Below are positions 1 to 11,579 of a stretch of 64,000 nucleotides of DNA, piece after piece (positions within the stretch are counted from its first letter, which is position 1; each line of letters begins with the position of its first letter). The notes under the pieces are model-generated. The model saw nothing but the letters and a program-made list of their open reading frames with translations, was not told the DNA's origin and searched no databases. The stretch is from assembly GCA_030248215.1 (NCBI GenBank), contig JASANG010003708.1, forward strand, positions 186,001 to 250,000. Direction: 5' to 3'. Made by a program: the position numbers and the translations under genes. The stretch comes from Enoplolaimus lenunculus. Its lineage: Eukaryota > Nematoda > Enoplea > Enoplida > Thoracostomopsidae.

Positions 1-577
1 TCGTATGAGACCTTGAAGGTTGTGGATAGCAATGACTGGTACCCGATGGAACATGGGACGCTGAACTACTTCGTGTGCTGCTATCGTGATAAGGGTACTG
101 GTAATGAGAGGCAGGATGTGTTTGGCCGGCATATGCGCTAGATTGGTGTTGGTGGGAGCTTGGCTGATGATAATAGTTTGGTACCTCGGAATGGTGGACT
201 GAATATTCTTGGAAGCCATTTGCATGCCGCACATCATGCGGTATTCGCCTTAGTCCATTACTGGTTCGTTGAAGTTGTTGTTGTTGTTGTTGTTGTTTAT
301 GATGTTGTTGTTTATGTAGCTGCTGTTGTTTTATATGATGCTTTATCGCAGCGCTATATTCTTTCGCTAGATCATAATTGCGACGTTTATGTTTGTCAGA
401 AAGAGTTTCATAGGCTTCTGTTATTTGTTTGAATCGATCAGTTGCCGAGTCAGAATTGTCCGGATTTTTGTCAGGATGGTATTTGAGGGCTAGCGTGCGA
501 AACGCTTTTTTGATTTCTTCTTCGGGAGCATTATCTGACACTCCGAGTACTTTATAGTAATCTTTATCGGCGTCCAT
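1..577 (-). CDS. J-domain (DnaJ/Hsp40) protein, N-terminal part
   Basis: Reading down from the ATG at 577 the frame stays open to the window edge (192 codons seen; 3' part missing). Residues about 5-70 form a J domain: [13 protein letters not shown] start, helix II, the HPD motif in LKYHPDKNP, then [22 protein letters not shown] proteins bind Hsp70 and stimulate its ATPase through HPD. A run of Gln and His with seven consecutive Gln follows, then a Ser/His/Tyr-rich stretch with no Gly/Phe region or zinc-finger Cys pairs so far, which fits a type III J protein. No intron is needed in the visible part. The exact family member cannot be named without the C-terminus. J domain seen directly; Hsp70 partnership is family knowledge. 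Confidence 0.88.
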   Translation of the reverse strand, partial: MDADKDYYKVLGVSDNAPEEEIKKAFRTLALKYHPDKNPDNSDSATDRFKQITEAYETLSDKHKRRNYDLAKEYSAAIKHHIKQQQLHKQQHHKQQQQQQQLQRTSNGLRRIPHDVRHANGFQEYSVHHSEVPNYYHQPSSHQHQSSAYAGQTHPASHYQYPYHDSSTRSSSASHVPSGTSHCYPQPSRSHT

Positions 578-1159
578 GACAGCTACGCATGTTTTCAATA
601 ATAGAATTTAAAATATGAACAGAATTTAGTATGTTCGATCTTTTTAGTGAATAAAATTATAAATATGCACTGCACAAAATGATACGAGTGTGTGTAACTC
701 TTGGGGTTCCGTATGGTATAAAATGTACAACGGGGCTTTTGAGATACTGTCCGAGCCCCCTTATTTAGAGGGGGCTCGCTGTCACGTGCAATTGTTCTAA
801 ATTAAACTATAAGCGGAACATTTTTGATGTCGGATACATAAAGCACCATCTTTTGCACAGGTTGTTCCACCCTTTAAATATTGGGCGTAGGCCAAAAACG
901 CGCCGCGTAAATTCTTTGCTACACGGAATGTATCCAGTTGCATACTCTTGTTGAAGTATGCATCATCCACTCTTGTTAAAACTAATATCCGCATATCGTG
1001 CATAATATACATACTAAACGAAATTTTCAGATGGTACGCTTTGTTAAATCGAACCAGTCTTAATACGTAGATGGTGTTAAGCTTAAGTGGCATTACACAT
1101 GTGTACATTAGTGCTGCCTTCGCAACCCCAGTTGAAAATAGCAACAGTCGTAAAACGAA
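578..1159. other. 5' flank of the J-protein gene, no gene seen
   Basis: AT-rich sequence upstream of the minus-strand J-protein start. Short frames exist on both strands but none has recognisable protein content. No clear TATA box or CpG-rich promoter could be picked out. Confidence 0.4.
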
Positions 1160-1393
1160 CTGTAGAGACCCGAATAAGAAGGGAGCTACTGATATTTATT
1201 TGGCGTCTCCAGAGGATAGCCCTCTGGTATTCGGTTACAGACTGTTATTTATTTTTAACTCGTCCTTCGTTTATTGATATATATTCGGTATTGCAACTAT
1301 TCGTTGAATTAAACGTTTAATATTTGTCTTGTATCAAAAGACTCAAGGCGGGGACCCCATCTTATTGCTACCCTCGTATTCGGGTCACTGCAG
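1160..1393. mobile_element. Short TA-flanked TIR element (CTGCAGTGACCC family), internally deleted
   Basis: The left end reads CTGTAGAGACCCGAATAAG and the right end is the inverse, TTCGGGTCACTGCAG, followed by TA. Interior matches the full copies at 12302-12746 and 25734-26177, but this copy is only 234 bp because a large part is missing. TA target sites and inverted ends suggest a Tc1/mariner-type non-autonomous element; the superfamily is inferred. Confidence 0.75.
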
Positions 1394-3718
1394 TATGTTA
1401 TACCGGGATCACCATACTTTTCTGTTCCGAACCGAAGCTGCAACAGCTGACCCAACAACGCGGGGTCACGTGTAGGAAAACGCAATATGCAAAATTAGGT
1501 TGATATAGACTTCCTCCACATTTACGTGTAGTATGCGTTTTGGCCAAGGATTAGCTATGCGAAACCCTAAACCTATGCATTTAAGTAAGCCTTCGCCTAA
1601 ACTTAAGCCTTAACCTAAAATATGCGCTAGAAAGTGTACCAGACCCTGAAACTTTAGCATTATAACTATTTTAATACAAAGTTTTGGTTTTGAAAATTTC
1701 AAAAAAAAAGCTGCCGCCTCTCGCTGTCTTTGACTTGTTGTGCATTTCTTTCAAACCGTTCAAGGTTTCACGCAAGATGCTGATCGTTACTTTATATTTC
1801 AACCGGTTATCGGTAGTCCAGCCTTTCTAGTCGCATCAAAAGCGTCAAATAAAAATGTTTATACTGTAAAATTTCTTAATACAGTCGAAAACCTTGTCGG
1901 CCATCCTCCGGAAGCTGTCGTAGAACCGGAAGTGAGACGCACGTCTCGCGGCCATAGTTGCAGCACAGTCAGTGTGTCAGATTTTAATTTTTACTTTATA
2001 CCAAAATGTCTATTTATTTGAGTGGAATTCGTGTTCGAGGCATATAGGAAATTGAGGTCTGTTTCATTATTAATGGTACTACGACTAACAATTGGACGTA
2101 CAGAGCCTGCGAGTGTCCAGGATCACTGAAATATCCACAACGCCGCAATCCTGAGACTCCGTCGTATTTTGAATGTCATCAATTTGTTCCCTGGAAATGT
2201 AAAGCTCTTAGGCTTTTGTCTAATCTTTTAGACTTATCTTTTTACGCTCAAGTTTACGCTTAGGTTTCGGGTTAAGCATAAAAGTGTACTTTTAGGCTAC
2301 TTTAAGTGCTACGCCTCTAACAGTAACATTGAAAATAGTAAAAATGCACTAAGTTAGTCAAGCAAGCCGCAACGACACGGAAACATAATAAAAATATTAA
2401 TCTGTTCAAATATAACATAAACTGTCACATTTCAACTGCGTAACATTTGGTAATCGTTTATAATACAACTGTTCGTTTGGTTGAAACTATTTTAAACCCA
2501 CGACATTTTGTTTGTTTCTAAATTTCAAAAAATGCCAAAGTTGAAAAAAATACAGATTTGAAGACGTAAAACGTAAAACTAACGGGAATTTGATTTGGGT
2601 GCTGTTTGTTAATATAAAATTCGTCGTTGAGAAACGCAAATATTAAAAGCGGTGTGCACTTTGTAAACCGCACCGTTTCACATAGAAATATAATATTAAA
2701 CGTCAATTGTTGCGAACAATTTTTGCAAATCGATTAGGTAAAAAGTTTAGTTTTTTGTAAAAAGTTAGTAACGGATATTTTGTGTATATTCCAAATACAC
2801 AAAACTGCGCTCTGCAGTCCGTGTGGCGTGTGGACGGCCATGGACTAACGCTATGTTAATACCTGCGTGTGTTTGTCAAGAACAACGCATGAAAGTCGTA
2901 TATAAGTAATATATAAAAGAATAAAAATGTTTTTAAATATAAAACACAAAGTATGATGATTTATATATACTTCATTTGAGATAATTTTTGTGAAATTTTT
3001 ACAAAAAATATTGCAATGTCGGCTACTGTTTGGCCACATGACTATTTATTGACAGAACACAGTCCGCTAAAAGAATAGATGGTCTCAGACAAACAACGGA
3101 AGGTGCACCTCTTTCGAAATTTGTGAAGAAACCAGAAAATCACATATAAAATACTGTTTAGAATATTAATCTGCTGGATTCCGGGGTTGTCTCAAAAGTT
3201 TTGGCTGTACTACGAAGTTTATGCCCTTCCGAATTGAAATTCTGGCTACGTCGCTTATAACGCGAATGACTTTTGTCATTGTAAAAACGCTATTTATGTG
3301 ATCAAAATGATCGTTTGAATGCAAAAATTACACTTTTTTTGCAGTTTTGTATATGGGGATGCATTCGCTGTATGATGCAGTAGTCTAATGTGTATTAGTG
3401 CAAAGATAAAATAATGTATAATATCTGCAGTACGCCAGCAGCTTTTAGACTGACCCATATTTTTTCGAATATAATAATTTATGTGATTTTATATTTCTAA
3501 ATAAACATTATGTCTTCTTTTGGTTGTGTTATTTTAAAAATTTAGCGAAAACCAGTAAATTAGTTTGGTTTGGAGAAATGCTAAAAATATACAGTAGAAT
3601 AGTGCCAAGATTATTTTACTGCAAACAACTACACAATGCAGACTAGATGGGCTCCGGATATCCAGATATAGAAATGCCCGGATATGTATCCGGAAAGAAA
3701 CATCAGAAAAAAGTATTA
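1394..3718. other. Gene-poor AT-rich stretch with repeat debris
   Basis: Contains degraded TTAGGC/GCCTAA-like runs at about 1565-1620 and 2205-2300 that resemble the interiors of the GGCCCATG elements, and one coding-looking frame at 1740-2021 listed separately. The rest shows no recognisable gene or element end. Confidence 0.4.
1740..2021 (+). other. Coding-looking open segment, unrecognised
   Basis: A 93-codon open frame with balanced protein-like composition, for example FTQDADRYFIFQPVIGSPAF then NTVENLVGHPPEAVVEPEVR. It opens with GTG, not ATG. A possible acceptor (TTCAAG before GTTTCACG, about 1767) and a possible donor (GAA|GTGAGA, about 1930) would make it an internal exon of 160-170 bp. 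No partner exon or family was recognised. It could equally be a decayed transposon or pseudogene fragment. Confidence 0.2.
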
Positions 3719-4683
3719 TGGGTCATCCACGTAATACTGTCTACGCTACTGTAAAAAATTGTCCACACCCCTGGTTTCAAGGGCTGGACAAAACGACATT
3801 GTTCTTACAATGTTAAGACTTTACACAAGGTGTACCTAGCTAGTTAGTTTTGGCAGTAGTCCCTTCGAAGGGACTAAGGACAAATTAGACACTGTCTGGA
3901 CACAGTGTCTGACATCGGGACGTCCGAAAAAGAGCTTGTTGACAGTCCACAGCCCCTAACTAGGGCTTGTTTTAAAAACGTTGCAGTGTTCTAAAAATTT
4001 TACTTTCTTAAAAATTAACTGCAACCAGTAATTTTTAAAAGAGGGGGCAGGAAAGTTTTTGCCGGTAAAAGATAACTTGTAAGAGAACGACCCGCCCCAT
4101 TCAAGCAGAGCAGGTTAGAATATAATAACTCTGGTATACCAGAAAGTTAAACCCCGGTGTCCCTGTCGAAAACAAATTTTGTCGTGACCGGTGAGGGGGG
4201 GGGGGCGGCGGCTGGGGTGTAAGTATATAGCTCCGGAACCCTACACTGTTGTCCCCCAGGGGAGGACGGGCGAGTGGGAACCCTTTAACGTCGCACACCA
4301 AGCCCAACGGTAGTTGCACCCTTCTTTCGCCCGTGGTTGCGGCATACTCAATATTAAGCTCTACAATAGTCCCTTCAGACAGACTCTGTAAAACAGAGTC
4401 CCTTGAAACAGACTCTTTAGATGACTAAACAGAGTCTGTTCTGACAGACTCGGGACAAAACAGTTGTCCTTCATATGACGCATCGACAGTGTAGCATGGG
4501 TATGGACGGCAATGTGACAAAGTATAGGCTGTTTGGAGAGTATGCGAGTTGTCCGGAAGGTCTATACAGGATATGGGTGACATTTGGACATGTCATTTAG
4601 TAACACTACAACTACAAAGTGAGGGGCTCGTAAGTGGGGACAATTTTTTACAGTAGCGTAGACAGTATAACGTGGATGACCCA
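3719..4683. mobile_element. 965-bp TIR element with TTA target duplication (Harbinger-like)
   Basis: The ends are inverted copies of about 45 bp (start TGGGTCATCCACGTAATACT, end GTATAACGTGGATGACCCA), flanked on both sides by TTA (3716-3718 and 4684-4686). A 3-bp TTA/TAA duplication is typical of PIF/Harbinger elements. No transposase frame is visible, so it is non-autonomous. The interior has further fold-back sequence: inverted runs around 3860-3930 and repeated ACAGAGTC / GACAGACTC motifs at 4370-4450. Confidence 0.82.
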
Positions 4684-4686
4684 TTA

Positions 4687-4740
4687 GGGTAGGGTTAACG
4701 CGTGATAAATTAAAAATTTGTCACGCGTTAACCCTACCTT
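4687..4740. repeat. Perfect-looking hairpin next to the TIR element
   Basis: Two arms of about 25 bp (AGGGTAGGGTTAACGCGTGA and its inverse TCACGCGTTAACCCTACCTT) flank a loop of a few A/T bases, with one mismatch in the arms. It begins right at the target duplication of the preceding element. It may be a tiny palindromic element or a remnant of an older insertion. Confidence 0.7.
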
Positions 4741-4826
4741 ATGACACTTTTTGTGGCAAGGTACATTTTATATTGTGAACAGCACATTATCATCGATACA
4801 TGATACTAGTTGTGGGATAATTTTTT

Positions 4827-5042
4827 GGCCAATTTAAAGAACATGGGCGGAACAATATTATAAGCATATGCCTAAGCCTAAGCCTAAGCTTAAGCCTCAA
4901 CCTAAGCGTAAAGAATGAGCATATTTCTATGCGTAAGCCTAAGTGTAAGCCTAAGCCAAACAAAAAATTTGTCTTAGGCTTTAGGCTTGCTCTTTTCTAG
5001 TCCCACAGAAAAACGTTCCGCCCCTGATCTTTTACATGGTCC
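4827..5042. mobile_element. GGCCCATG-type TIR element carrying GCCTAA arrays
   Basis: Starts GGCCAATTTAAAGAACATGG and ends GATCTTTTACATGGTCC; inner ends GGGCGGAAC and GTTCCGCCCC are inverted. The interior carries runs of CCTAAGCCTAAGCCTAAGC and one opposite block, i.e. the hexamer TTAGGC on the minus strand. Same family as 12958-13163, 56096-56289 and 60387-60565. No coding capacity. Confidence 0.78.
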
Positions 5043-5555
5043 ATATTGGAGATCGCGGAAGAAATGGGCTAAAAAATTTTAGGAAGGGCTTACTAGAAGG
5101 GTTTTCGATGACTTTACCAGCAATGTTAATTTTCTCATTTGAGCAGAAAAATACTTTTCATTAGATCGCAAATTATGCCGTTTTAAAATTTACAAATTTG
5201 AACGTAAAATCAACAGACATAAACGTAACCGGGTCAACCTGGACGTTTTACGCTTTTCAACCATCGTTGAAATTTTTCCGCTCAAAAGCTCAAATTGAAA
5301 TGGTGAATTGTTCACGTTTCCTCTTTCAAATGCTGTGAATAGCATGAAACCATTGTAGTCAGTTTTTCGACAAATTTTTACGGATAATTACATAGCTACT
5401 GTAGTTTACGAAACACTAGATACCGCTGCTGGAAGTTTACTGCTATAGTTTTTTGTCTTAAAATGTTTGGACAGCCTTGAACAACAATTTAGCGTTTGCG
5501 ATAGCCAGTTGACAACGGTAGGCCAGATTGAAGTACGGGTTTATAAAGTAGGTTT

Positions 5556-6269
5556 TCAAGACTTGGAATTGGTTTGTTTCAAGAAACAGTGCTGCGTTGC
5601 GTGTGACGGTTGTAAAAAGTTACTCGACGAACTGTAACTAATAAATGGATACGTAGCTACTGGAGTTCCTGAAATACTAGACGTTGCTGACGGTATCTTT
5701 TCAGAAGAATCGCTTATGCTATTCGTGCTGCGACACAACGGTACCAACAGGTTTCCTCGACGCCCGGAATCATATTTTTTCGCGCTCTGAGTGGCGGCTG
5801 TACCGAAACATGACAACTTTGCTGCAGAAGCTGGAGGGGCGATGCTCGCATGACGGCTAGCACTAGCCCCCCATGGAAAATACATCAAATCGTTATCAAC
5901 GATAGCTTTTCGAAACGCAAATCGCGCAGGCAATTCAGTGATAGCCTGGTGCCCGATAGCGTAGCCAATTTGCATGCAAGCAATTACAAATTGTACAAAA
6001 CGTTTCCATATTGCTACAAAGCGTCGTTTGCATGCAGTTTCGCTGCGTGGTGAACAGCTGTGACTTGCAGAAATTGCCTGGGTGTCGCAAGCGGCGGTGA
6101 AAACGTTTCTGTTCACAACGTCTAGGAGTGTTTCGCCACAGGCGGTCCAGAACATTGGTTTAAATCCGCGACGGGTGATAAAAGAATGTTGAGTACCGAA
6201 TGTGACAAGCATTTCACTGTGCTCGACTGTGGTGTCCGAGTGTTGGGTACAGTAGATGCTATCGATCAT
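5556..6269 (-). other. 237-codon open frame, unrecognised
   Basis: The longest frame outside the recognised genes, from ATG at 6269 down to 5556, in a patch that is less AT-rich than its surroundings. It encodes blocks such as GYAIGHQAITELPARFAFRK and a Ser/Thr-rich C-terminal half. No domain, signal peptide or clear membrane segment is evident. Short plus-strand frames in the same patch also look protein-like (e.g. 5646-5790), so the true coding strand is unclear. It may be a decayed coding sequence or chance. A hAT-like end begins just beyond it at 6293. Confidence 0.2.
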
Positions 6270-6292
6270 CAGTGTAATTGTATCCTAAAATG

Positions 6293-6480
6293 CAGTGGCG
6301 GATCCTGAAATTTCTAAAAACTGCCTGCGTGAAGTAGCGAAAAGCTCACGAGCATAGCGGGCGAGATTTCAAACGCAATTTTAGTACTAAATCTTAGCAC
6401 GATATTTCGGTTTATGTTTCGGTTGGGCTCCCAAGGCCTTGGTGCTCCGCCTTTGGCTTCACCGGCGCTGAAACACGCTC
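6293..6480. mobile_element. hAT-like fragment with CAGTGGCGGATCC end
   Basis: Begins CAGTGGCGGATCCTGAAATT, an end motif common in non-autonomous hAT elements. It continues with a shared block (AAACGCAATTTTAGTACTAAATC) also present near 24790 and, inverted, near 56550 and 11350-11400. The far end is not defined, so the right limit is approximate. Confidence 0.5.
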
Positions 6481-6657
6481 TATATCGACTCGAGTGGCGA
6501 GTTGAATGTATTTGAGTTGGCCAGAAATCGCACCGATGAACGAATAAAATATTAGTTAATGAGATAAAATTGGAAGGTCATTAACGACAGCTCGACAAAA
6601 CTGTTATGCTGCCACCACCTATGCTCAGTTTCAGTACGCACCCGATGCATCCTAGTA

Positions 6658-6916
6658 CTGTAGTGACCTTAAGCTATTACGCAAGGTTATACTTATAGGA
6701 ATGTACATTTAAAAAGTTTCCAACTCAACTTTATTTGGTCCTGGAGTCATTTATGCACTACAATTAAGGATAATTGACAATTATGAACTCTAATTACGGT
6801 TTAGAGACTCACTCCGATTACTGACTCTGATTAGGGATACGGACTACTATTGATTGGGACTCAAAATGAGGACCCTCTCTTATTACCCCCCCCCCCGTTT
6901 ATTTGGGGCACTAAAG
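6658..6916. mobile_element. TA-flanked TIR element (CTGCAGTGACCC family), deleted copy
   Basis: Starts CTGTAGTGACC after TA and ends GGGGCACTAAAG before TA. The body matches the right half of the 25734-26177 copy, including the ACTCCGATTACTGACTC block and a C-run near the right end. At 259 bp it lacks the other half. Non-coding. Confidence 0.72.
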
Positions 6917-7442
6917 TAGTTGTGTAACGTTCTTTGAATTACATTTTAAAGCACAGACTGGAGTCAAAGATGCAAAAGTTCAATAAAATTTAAACTCACG
7001 AAACTTACATTTTTGGCTTGTGCCCTTATTTTTGGAAAGCTATGAACTCCTGAGACTTACCTTAGAAAAATTCAGTTTTTAGGTCCCTATATAGGTATGA
7101 TATTTTGTCTCAGAATGTATTTACACTTTTAAGGCATATCTAAGATTTTGTATGACACTACTTTCGTATACAAACAAGCACTGACAGCGAAATTATAAAT
7201 GAGAATATTCCACGTTTTGTGCACCTGAAATACGAGGCAGTGCTTGATGAAACGTTTATCCTGTTTAAAATCCACATCGTTGTCCGCCGATCCCCATTTA
7301 AACAGCGTTTTGATTTCTGGGCATCGAGCGATTAAACTGGCGAAGGTTTGTTCGCTGATTGAAGGAACACAGTTGTCGACGAGTTGGAGCCAGATCCCTG
7401 AAATTTTAAACAGCACCAGTTTGGATGGTTTGAAAAAATGCG

Positions 7443-7739
7443 TTAAGCGCTATTCATATGTGCATGTTTTTGGTGCGAGAACTTGTAGCTGCAAATTGCA
7501 CTTGCAAATTTTGTTCGAAATCACGATCACAAAACATGAAGCAGCAAATAGTTTGTCAAAAACCATGGTAGAAAAAACCATGGTGGAAACTTAGTTCACA
7601 TGGCTGAACAACCGTGCAAGCTCACTCGTTGATTGCAGCAGCTTTCTCATTGGCTGATGAAAACAAACCAAGTTGTGTGTGCAATTTGCAGCTGCAAGTT
7701 CTCGCAGCACAAATTTGCACGTGTGAAAGGCTGCTTTGA
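7443..7739. mobile_element. Fold-back element with ~50-bp inverted ends
   Basis: The left arm (TGGTGCGAGAACTTGTAGCT then GCAAATTGCACTT) is repeated inverted at the right (GCAATTTGCAGCTGCAAGTT then CTCGCAGCAC). The spacer contains ACCATGGTAGAAAAAACC and ACCATGGTGG repeats. No target duplication was settled, so the outer limits are within about 10 bp. The antisense copies of the inverted arms account for similar-looking peptides in frames on both strands. Confidence 0.65.
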
Positions 7740-8454
7740 ATTTTGATAACTTTGACTGCAGTTATTCTCTTTTGTGTATTAATATTTTTGAACTGGACAT
7801 CGAAGGCTTGCCAAAAATGTGACATAGTGTACACAATATATTGTGGAAGATGCGATTTATATTGTAGTACTTGAAACGCGCGGAACAATCTTTAAGTCTC
7901 TTATGTACACGTTTTTGAAATCTATGTCACATTTTTTAATATGTAACTACTTATTATCATTAATTTAAGTTTTAACGGGTGGGTCTCAAATACTTTCATA
8001 CTGTTTTGAAAACTCAAACTCAACCTCAAATTGAATTATGTATCAACTCAACAAAGTTTCAAACAAAACGCATGCCACTAGGGACGCCTCCTGAGTAGAA
8101 CAGGTGGGGAATGCACCACATCAGACAATTTGTGGCTTATGATTATGGTAGATTTCGACCTTACAAATTTTCAACACAAGTTTGGACCGGAGTATGTTTA
8201 ACACTACACTCCCATAAAGAAACATTGGTTTGCCGTCCGTCTGTAACTTCTTGATCCGCAACTGTTGTACCTTTAAGAAGACGAATTTCAGCTTTGCTAA
8301 GTTTCGGTTCCGTCGCTTTCCAAAACAGGCGATAGCGATTTTCTGTGAGCCATTTTTCGCTTTCAAACGGGCATTCAAATGTATTTCGGGACAAAGATGA
8401 CGGGCTGCACCCCATATGCTTGGTGTCGCTTTTAAACGTTAAAAACAAAATGAT

Positions 8455-8582
8455 ATATACATATAAGTATAATATATTCCTATATATTTATTAATTAATT
8501 TATTTATTTACATACATATATATGTATATATATTCGCATGTATTCGTCTATTTATTTATTTATTTGCATACATATATAAACA
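8455..8582. repeat. Low-complexity TATA / TTTA tract
   Basis: Alternating TA/CATATA dinucleotides and TTTA tetranucleotides over about 130 bp. Simple-sequence DNA with no sign of a gene. The flanks 7740-8450 and 8583-9062 contain no recognisable gene; short frames on the minus strand at 8121-8448 overlap in two frames and look like chance. Confidence 0.7.
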
Positions 8583-9062
8583 AAAAACCGCCGGTAAAAC
8601 GCGAGAATTTAAGTTTTGAATCATACTTAAATTAAGTTTAAAGTTGACAGAACGTTCAAATTAACGGTAACTAGCGTGAGTGCTTGAATATCGAATTCAA
8701 CTGTTCAGGTAAATGCTTGTAAACAAAACGCAAAATAGGATAATAGTGTGGCATCATAAAGCAATTTTTTTACCGTAGATGCCGACGTTTACTTAGGACA
8801 CACACTAGATGATAGAACGCAGAGGGTGCCCTGTTACACCCCAAGAAATTAACGGCCCAAATAATTAAAGGGTGAGGTATTAGACCGCCTGTTTGTCTGG
8901 TCAGTAAACTATTGCGCAGAACAATTTATGCAGTGGTCATTAATTGGCAAAGTATTCGTATTTTTTAACCGTAAACAACGGTTTTGCTAAGCTATTCAAC
9001 TTTCAATTTATGCGAAAGAAAAATAGTTGAAATTTTATGAAGTAAAGTGTTATAATTTCATC

Positions 9063-9354
9063 GGCCCATGTCACTTTAACGAGCGTCCAGGTTTCTGCTG
9101 GGTCTATAAACGACCCATGTTACTTCAAGGGGCGTCCAGGTTTCTGGTGGGTCTATAAAACAGTGAGTTTAGATTCTCGATTACATTTTTTACTTAGGCT
9201 TAGGCTTAGGCTTAGGCTTTTAAGAACACACGTCCTTGCAACGCTTAGGCTTAGGCTTAGGCTTAGGAACACACATCCTTGCAACGCTTCGGCTTAGGCT
9301 TAGGCTTAGGCATGCGCTTAATCTACAGTTACGCCCCTTAAGGTAATATTGACC
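9063..9354. mobile_element. GGCCCATGTTAC-type TIR element with TTAGGC arrays
   Basis: Starts GGCCCATGTCACTTTAACG and ends CGCCCCTTAAGGTAATATTG ACC, inverted ends with substitutions. The head is present twice (9063-9110 and again from about 9113), a partial tandem duplication of AGCGTCCAGGTTTCTG. The interior holds three blocks of TTAGGC-type hexamers separated by the recurring AACACACGTCCTTGCAACGC spacer. Related to 15752-15950, 19755-19916, 25378-25465 and 60066-60630. Confidence 0.78.
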
Positions 9355-11380
9355 ATTTCATCAAGGGCTTACACTTTACATCAGAGCAATCATAACTTGA
9401 ACTCAAACCGAGTAAACGAAATATTCAACGCAATGCTTTTTTACAACACTCAATCTTAAACGTTTTCAGCATTAACAACGTTTTCTATTTCATTCCACAT
9501 CGAATTTCATTGTAAGATTGTACAAAGGTAAACTTACGCTATTGTTCATTTATGGTACAAAATTCGTAAATTAAATAATGGACCCACGAAATCGATAAAC
9601 TATAACTTCGATAAAGATGCCTCTGCTGCAATTTTATCACGTCTGCCTGTATGATAATCCGTATATAAATTACAAACAACTTTTTATTGCGCTCTCATAT
9701 CACAGATATGCTCTATCTTAAGGTAAGTCAAAACAGCTTAGGCAATTTTTCTTCATTCCAAAATCATGGACGCATTAAATTAACCTTTTATTGCCACAGT
9801 CACGCGTGAATAAAACATACCTCGTATTAAAGTATAAACCCTAAACTTGAGGCGGGCTTGTAGCCATAGGGAAGCACGAAGACTCAGTCTTCCCCTGGAA
9901 AACTTTGCCACTTGCTAGAAAATTTTCAACCTTGCTTGTAAAGTAAACGAAAATCATTGTATGCTCCTCCTAAAAAATTATTATCCCCATCTAGCAAGAT
10001 GAGCTGGTTACCGGCTTGACTTGTCGAGGTCGACAAACAGTAGCACAATTTCTCCATATAAATATAAAGACACACAAGAAAGAACGCTAATTACAAAAAT
10101 ATTGTTATTTCAAGTTTAGAGTCGAATGAATTCAGTCGCTGCTTTGTGTTGAGATTACAAATTGTGCCAAAGGCGCAAAATTGTTTTAATTGGTACGACG
10201 TAGCCGGCTATACCCTGTTGATGTTGAGTTATAATAACTCAAAGAATGACTAAGAGTGAACTACTGGTTTAGTTCATTTTTAGGTCTGGAACCCACCAAC
10301 CCGAATATCTCGGTACGCCGCCATTGGTCGTTTAACTCAAGGTCATAATAATAAAAGAATGACTGAATGTGAGCTAATTGTTTAGTTCATTTTTAGCTCT
10401 GGGACCCACCATCCCGAATTTCTCGGTACGCCATTGCTCGCTGAACTCAACGAAGTATTGTGCTATATTCTAAATGAAGTTTTTATTGTAAATATTTTCG
10501 TCCCTTAAATCTGGTGATATATAGGCGGAAGTACCGAATATGGACCCCCTAAGAATTTAATAAAAATTGTTCATTTTATAGATTTCGACGCGTTGAGTTC
10601 AACGGTGCCATTTTTAGCGCTGCAGGGTCCCCGGTTCAGTAGTTGTAGCCCTTGAAATTTTAACTTTTTACCATATAAAACAAGTACAAACAGCAATTAA
10701 ATTTGTGTAAGAACTTATTGAAGCTTTATGTTTTACGAACATGTGGATCATAAATACTTCCTGTTCCAACCTGTGCGAGTTTGCACTATTATTACGAGGG
10801 CCATAACTTCTGAATCGTAGGACGTGCAGCCATAAAAATGGTACCGCTGAATTCAGCTCGTCTAGATTTATAGTATGGACCGCTTTTTATCAAAATCCTA
10901 GGTGGGTCCAGATTCATCATGTATATATATTTATATATGTATACATATATATATTCCGTTATCCGTTTCGGCTCAAAAAGTATTAAAGTAGTTCTTGTTT
11001 TTATTATTAATAAAACGCATTGTAGCGAAAAAAATTCTTTTTGACAAAATTTATTAAACAAAAGCAAGTATAGCAGCAAATACTCATTAAAACGCTTTGA
11101 AATAATGGAAATTACGTGGCCTAATAAAACTGTAATAGCCAAAATAATGATATTAAAATCTTAACTACTGACATACCATTAAGGAACCCATATTTTTAGG
11201 CAAAAGAAAAATAGCCTGGAAATGAGCAAAATGTTTCTTGCATTGTTTCGTAGCTCTGTTGACGTTTTTTCACAAAGAAACAAATGGACTCGGACATGGG
11301 CGGAGGCAAGAAAAATTTCAATCCATGTCCCCAGCAGGGATCGAGAAACCTAAATTTAGTATATTGAAGTATAGAACTAA
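9355..11380. other. No gene seen
   Basis: AT-rich non-coding sequence. Two similar blocks near 10240-10320 and 10360-10450 share CTGGTTTAGTTCATTTTTAG and GACCCACCA..CCCGAAT, showing a local duplication of about 120 bp. A TATATATATGTATACA tract lies at about 10920-10955. No protein-like frame. Confidence 0.45.
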
Positions 11381-11575
11381 AATTGCGTTTGGCTTCTCGT
11401 TCGCTTGTTCCATGAGCTTTTTTCCTAATTTTGTAATAAAATTTAGTGTTAAAATTGTGTTTGGCTTCTCGTTCGCTTGTTCCATGAGCTTTTTTCCTAA
11501 TTTTGTAATAAAATTTAGTGTTAAAATTGTGTTTGGCTTCTCGCTCGCTTGTTCCATGAGCTTCGCACCTCGTTA
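11371..11575. repeat. 72-bp tandem repeat, about 2.7 copies
   Basis: TTGGCTTCTCGTTCGCTTGT recurs at 11389, 11461 and 11533, spaced exactly 72 bp. The unit length is a multiple of three, so both strands stay open across it, explaining repeated frames such as FGFSFACSMSFFPNFVIKF. The flanking TTTAGTATATTG..AAAATTGCGTTTGG is shared with the hAT-like fragments at 6370, 24790 and 56550, so the array probably grew inside such an element rather than in a gene. Confidence 0.8.
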
Positions 11576-11579
11576 AATT

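Noticed and set aside
160-432. Plus-strand 90-residue frame with a Val-rich run
   Set aside because: It is the antisense shadow of the Gln tract of the minus-strand J-domain gene (CAA read as TTG/GTT).
5556-6269. Annotating the 237-codon minus-strand frame as a gene
   Set aside because: No family, domain or splice support, and plus-strand frames in the same stretch look equally protein-like. Kept only as a low-confidence feature.
9180-9325. Interstitial telomere from a chromosome fusion
   Set aside because: TTAGGC runs are short, broken by a recurring spacer and bounded by transposon inverted ends, as in the other copies, so they are transposon cargo and not a fusion scar.
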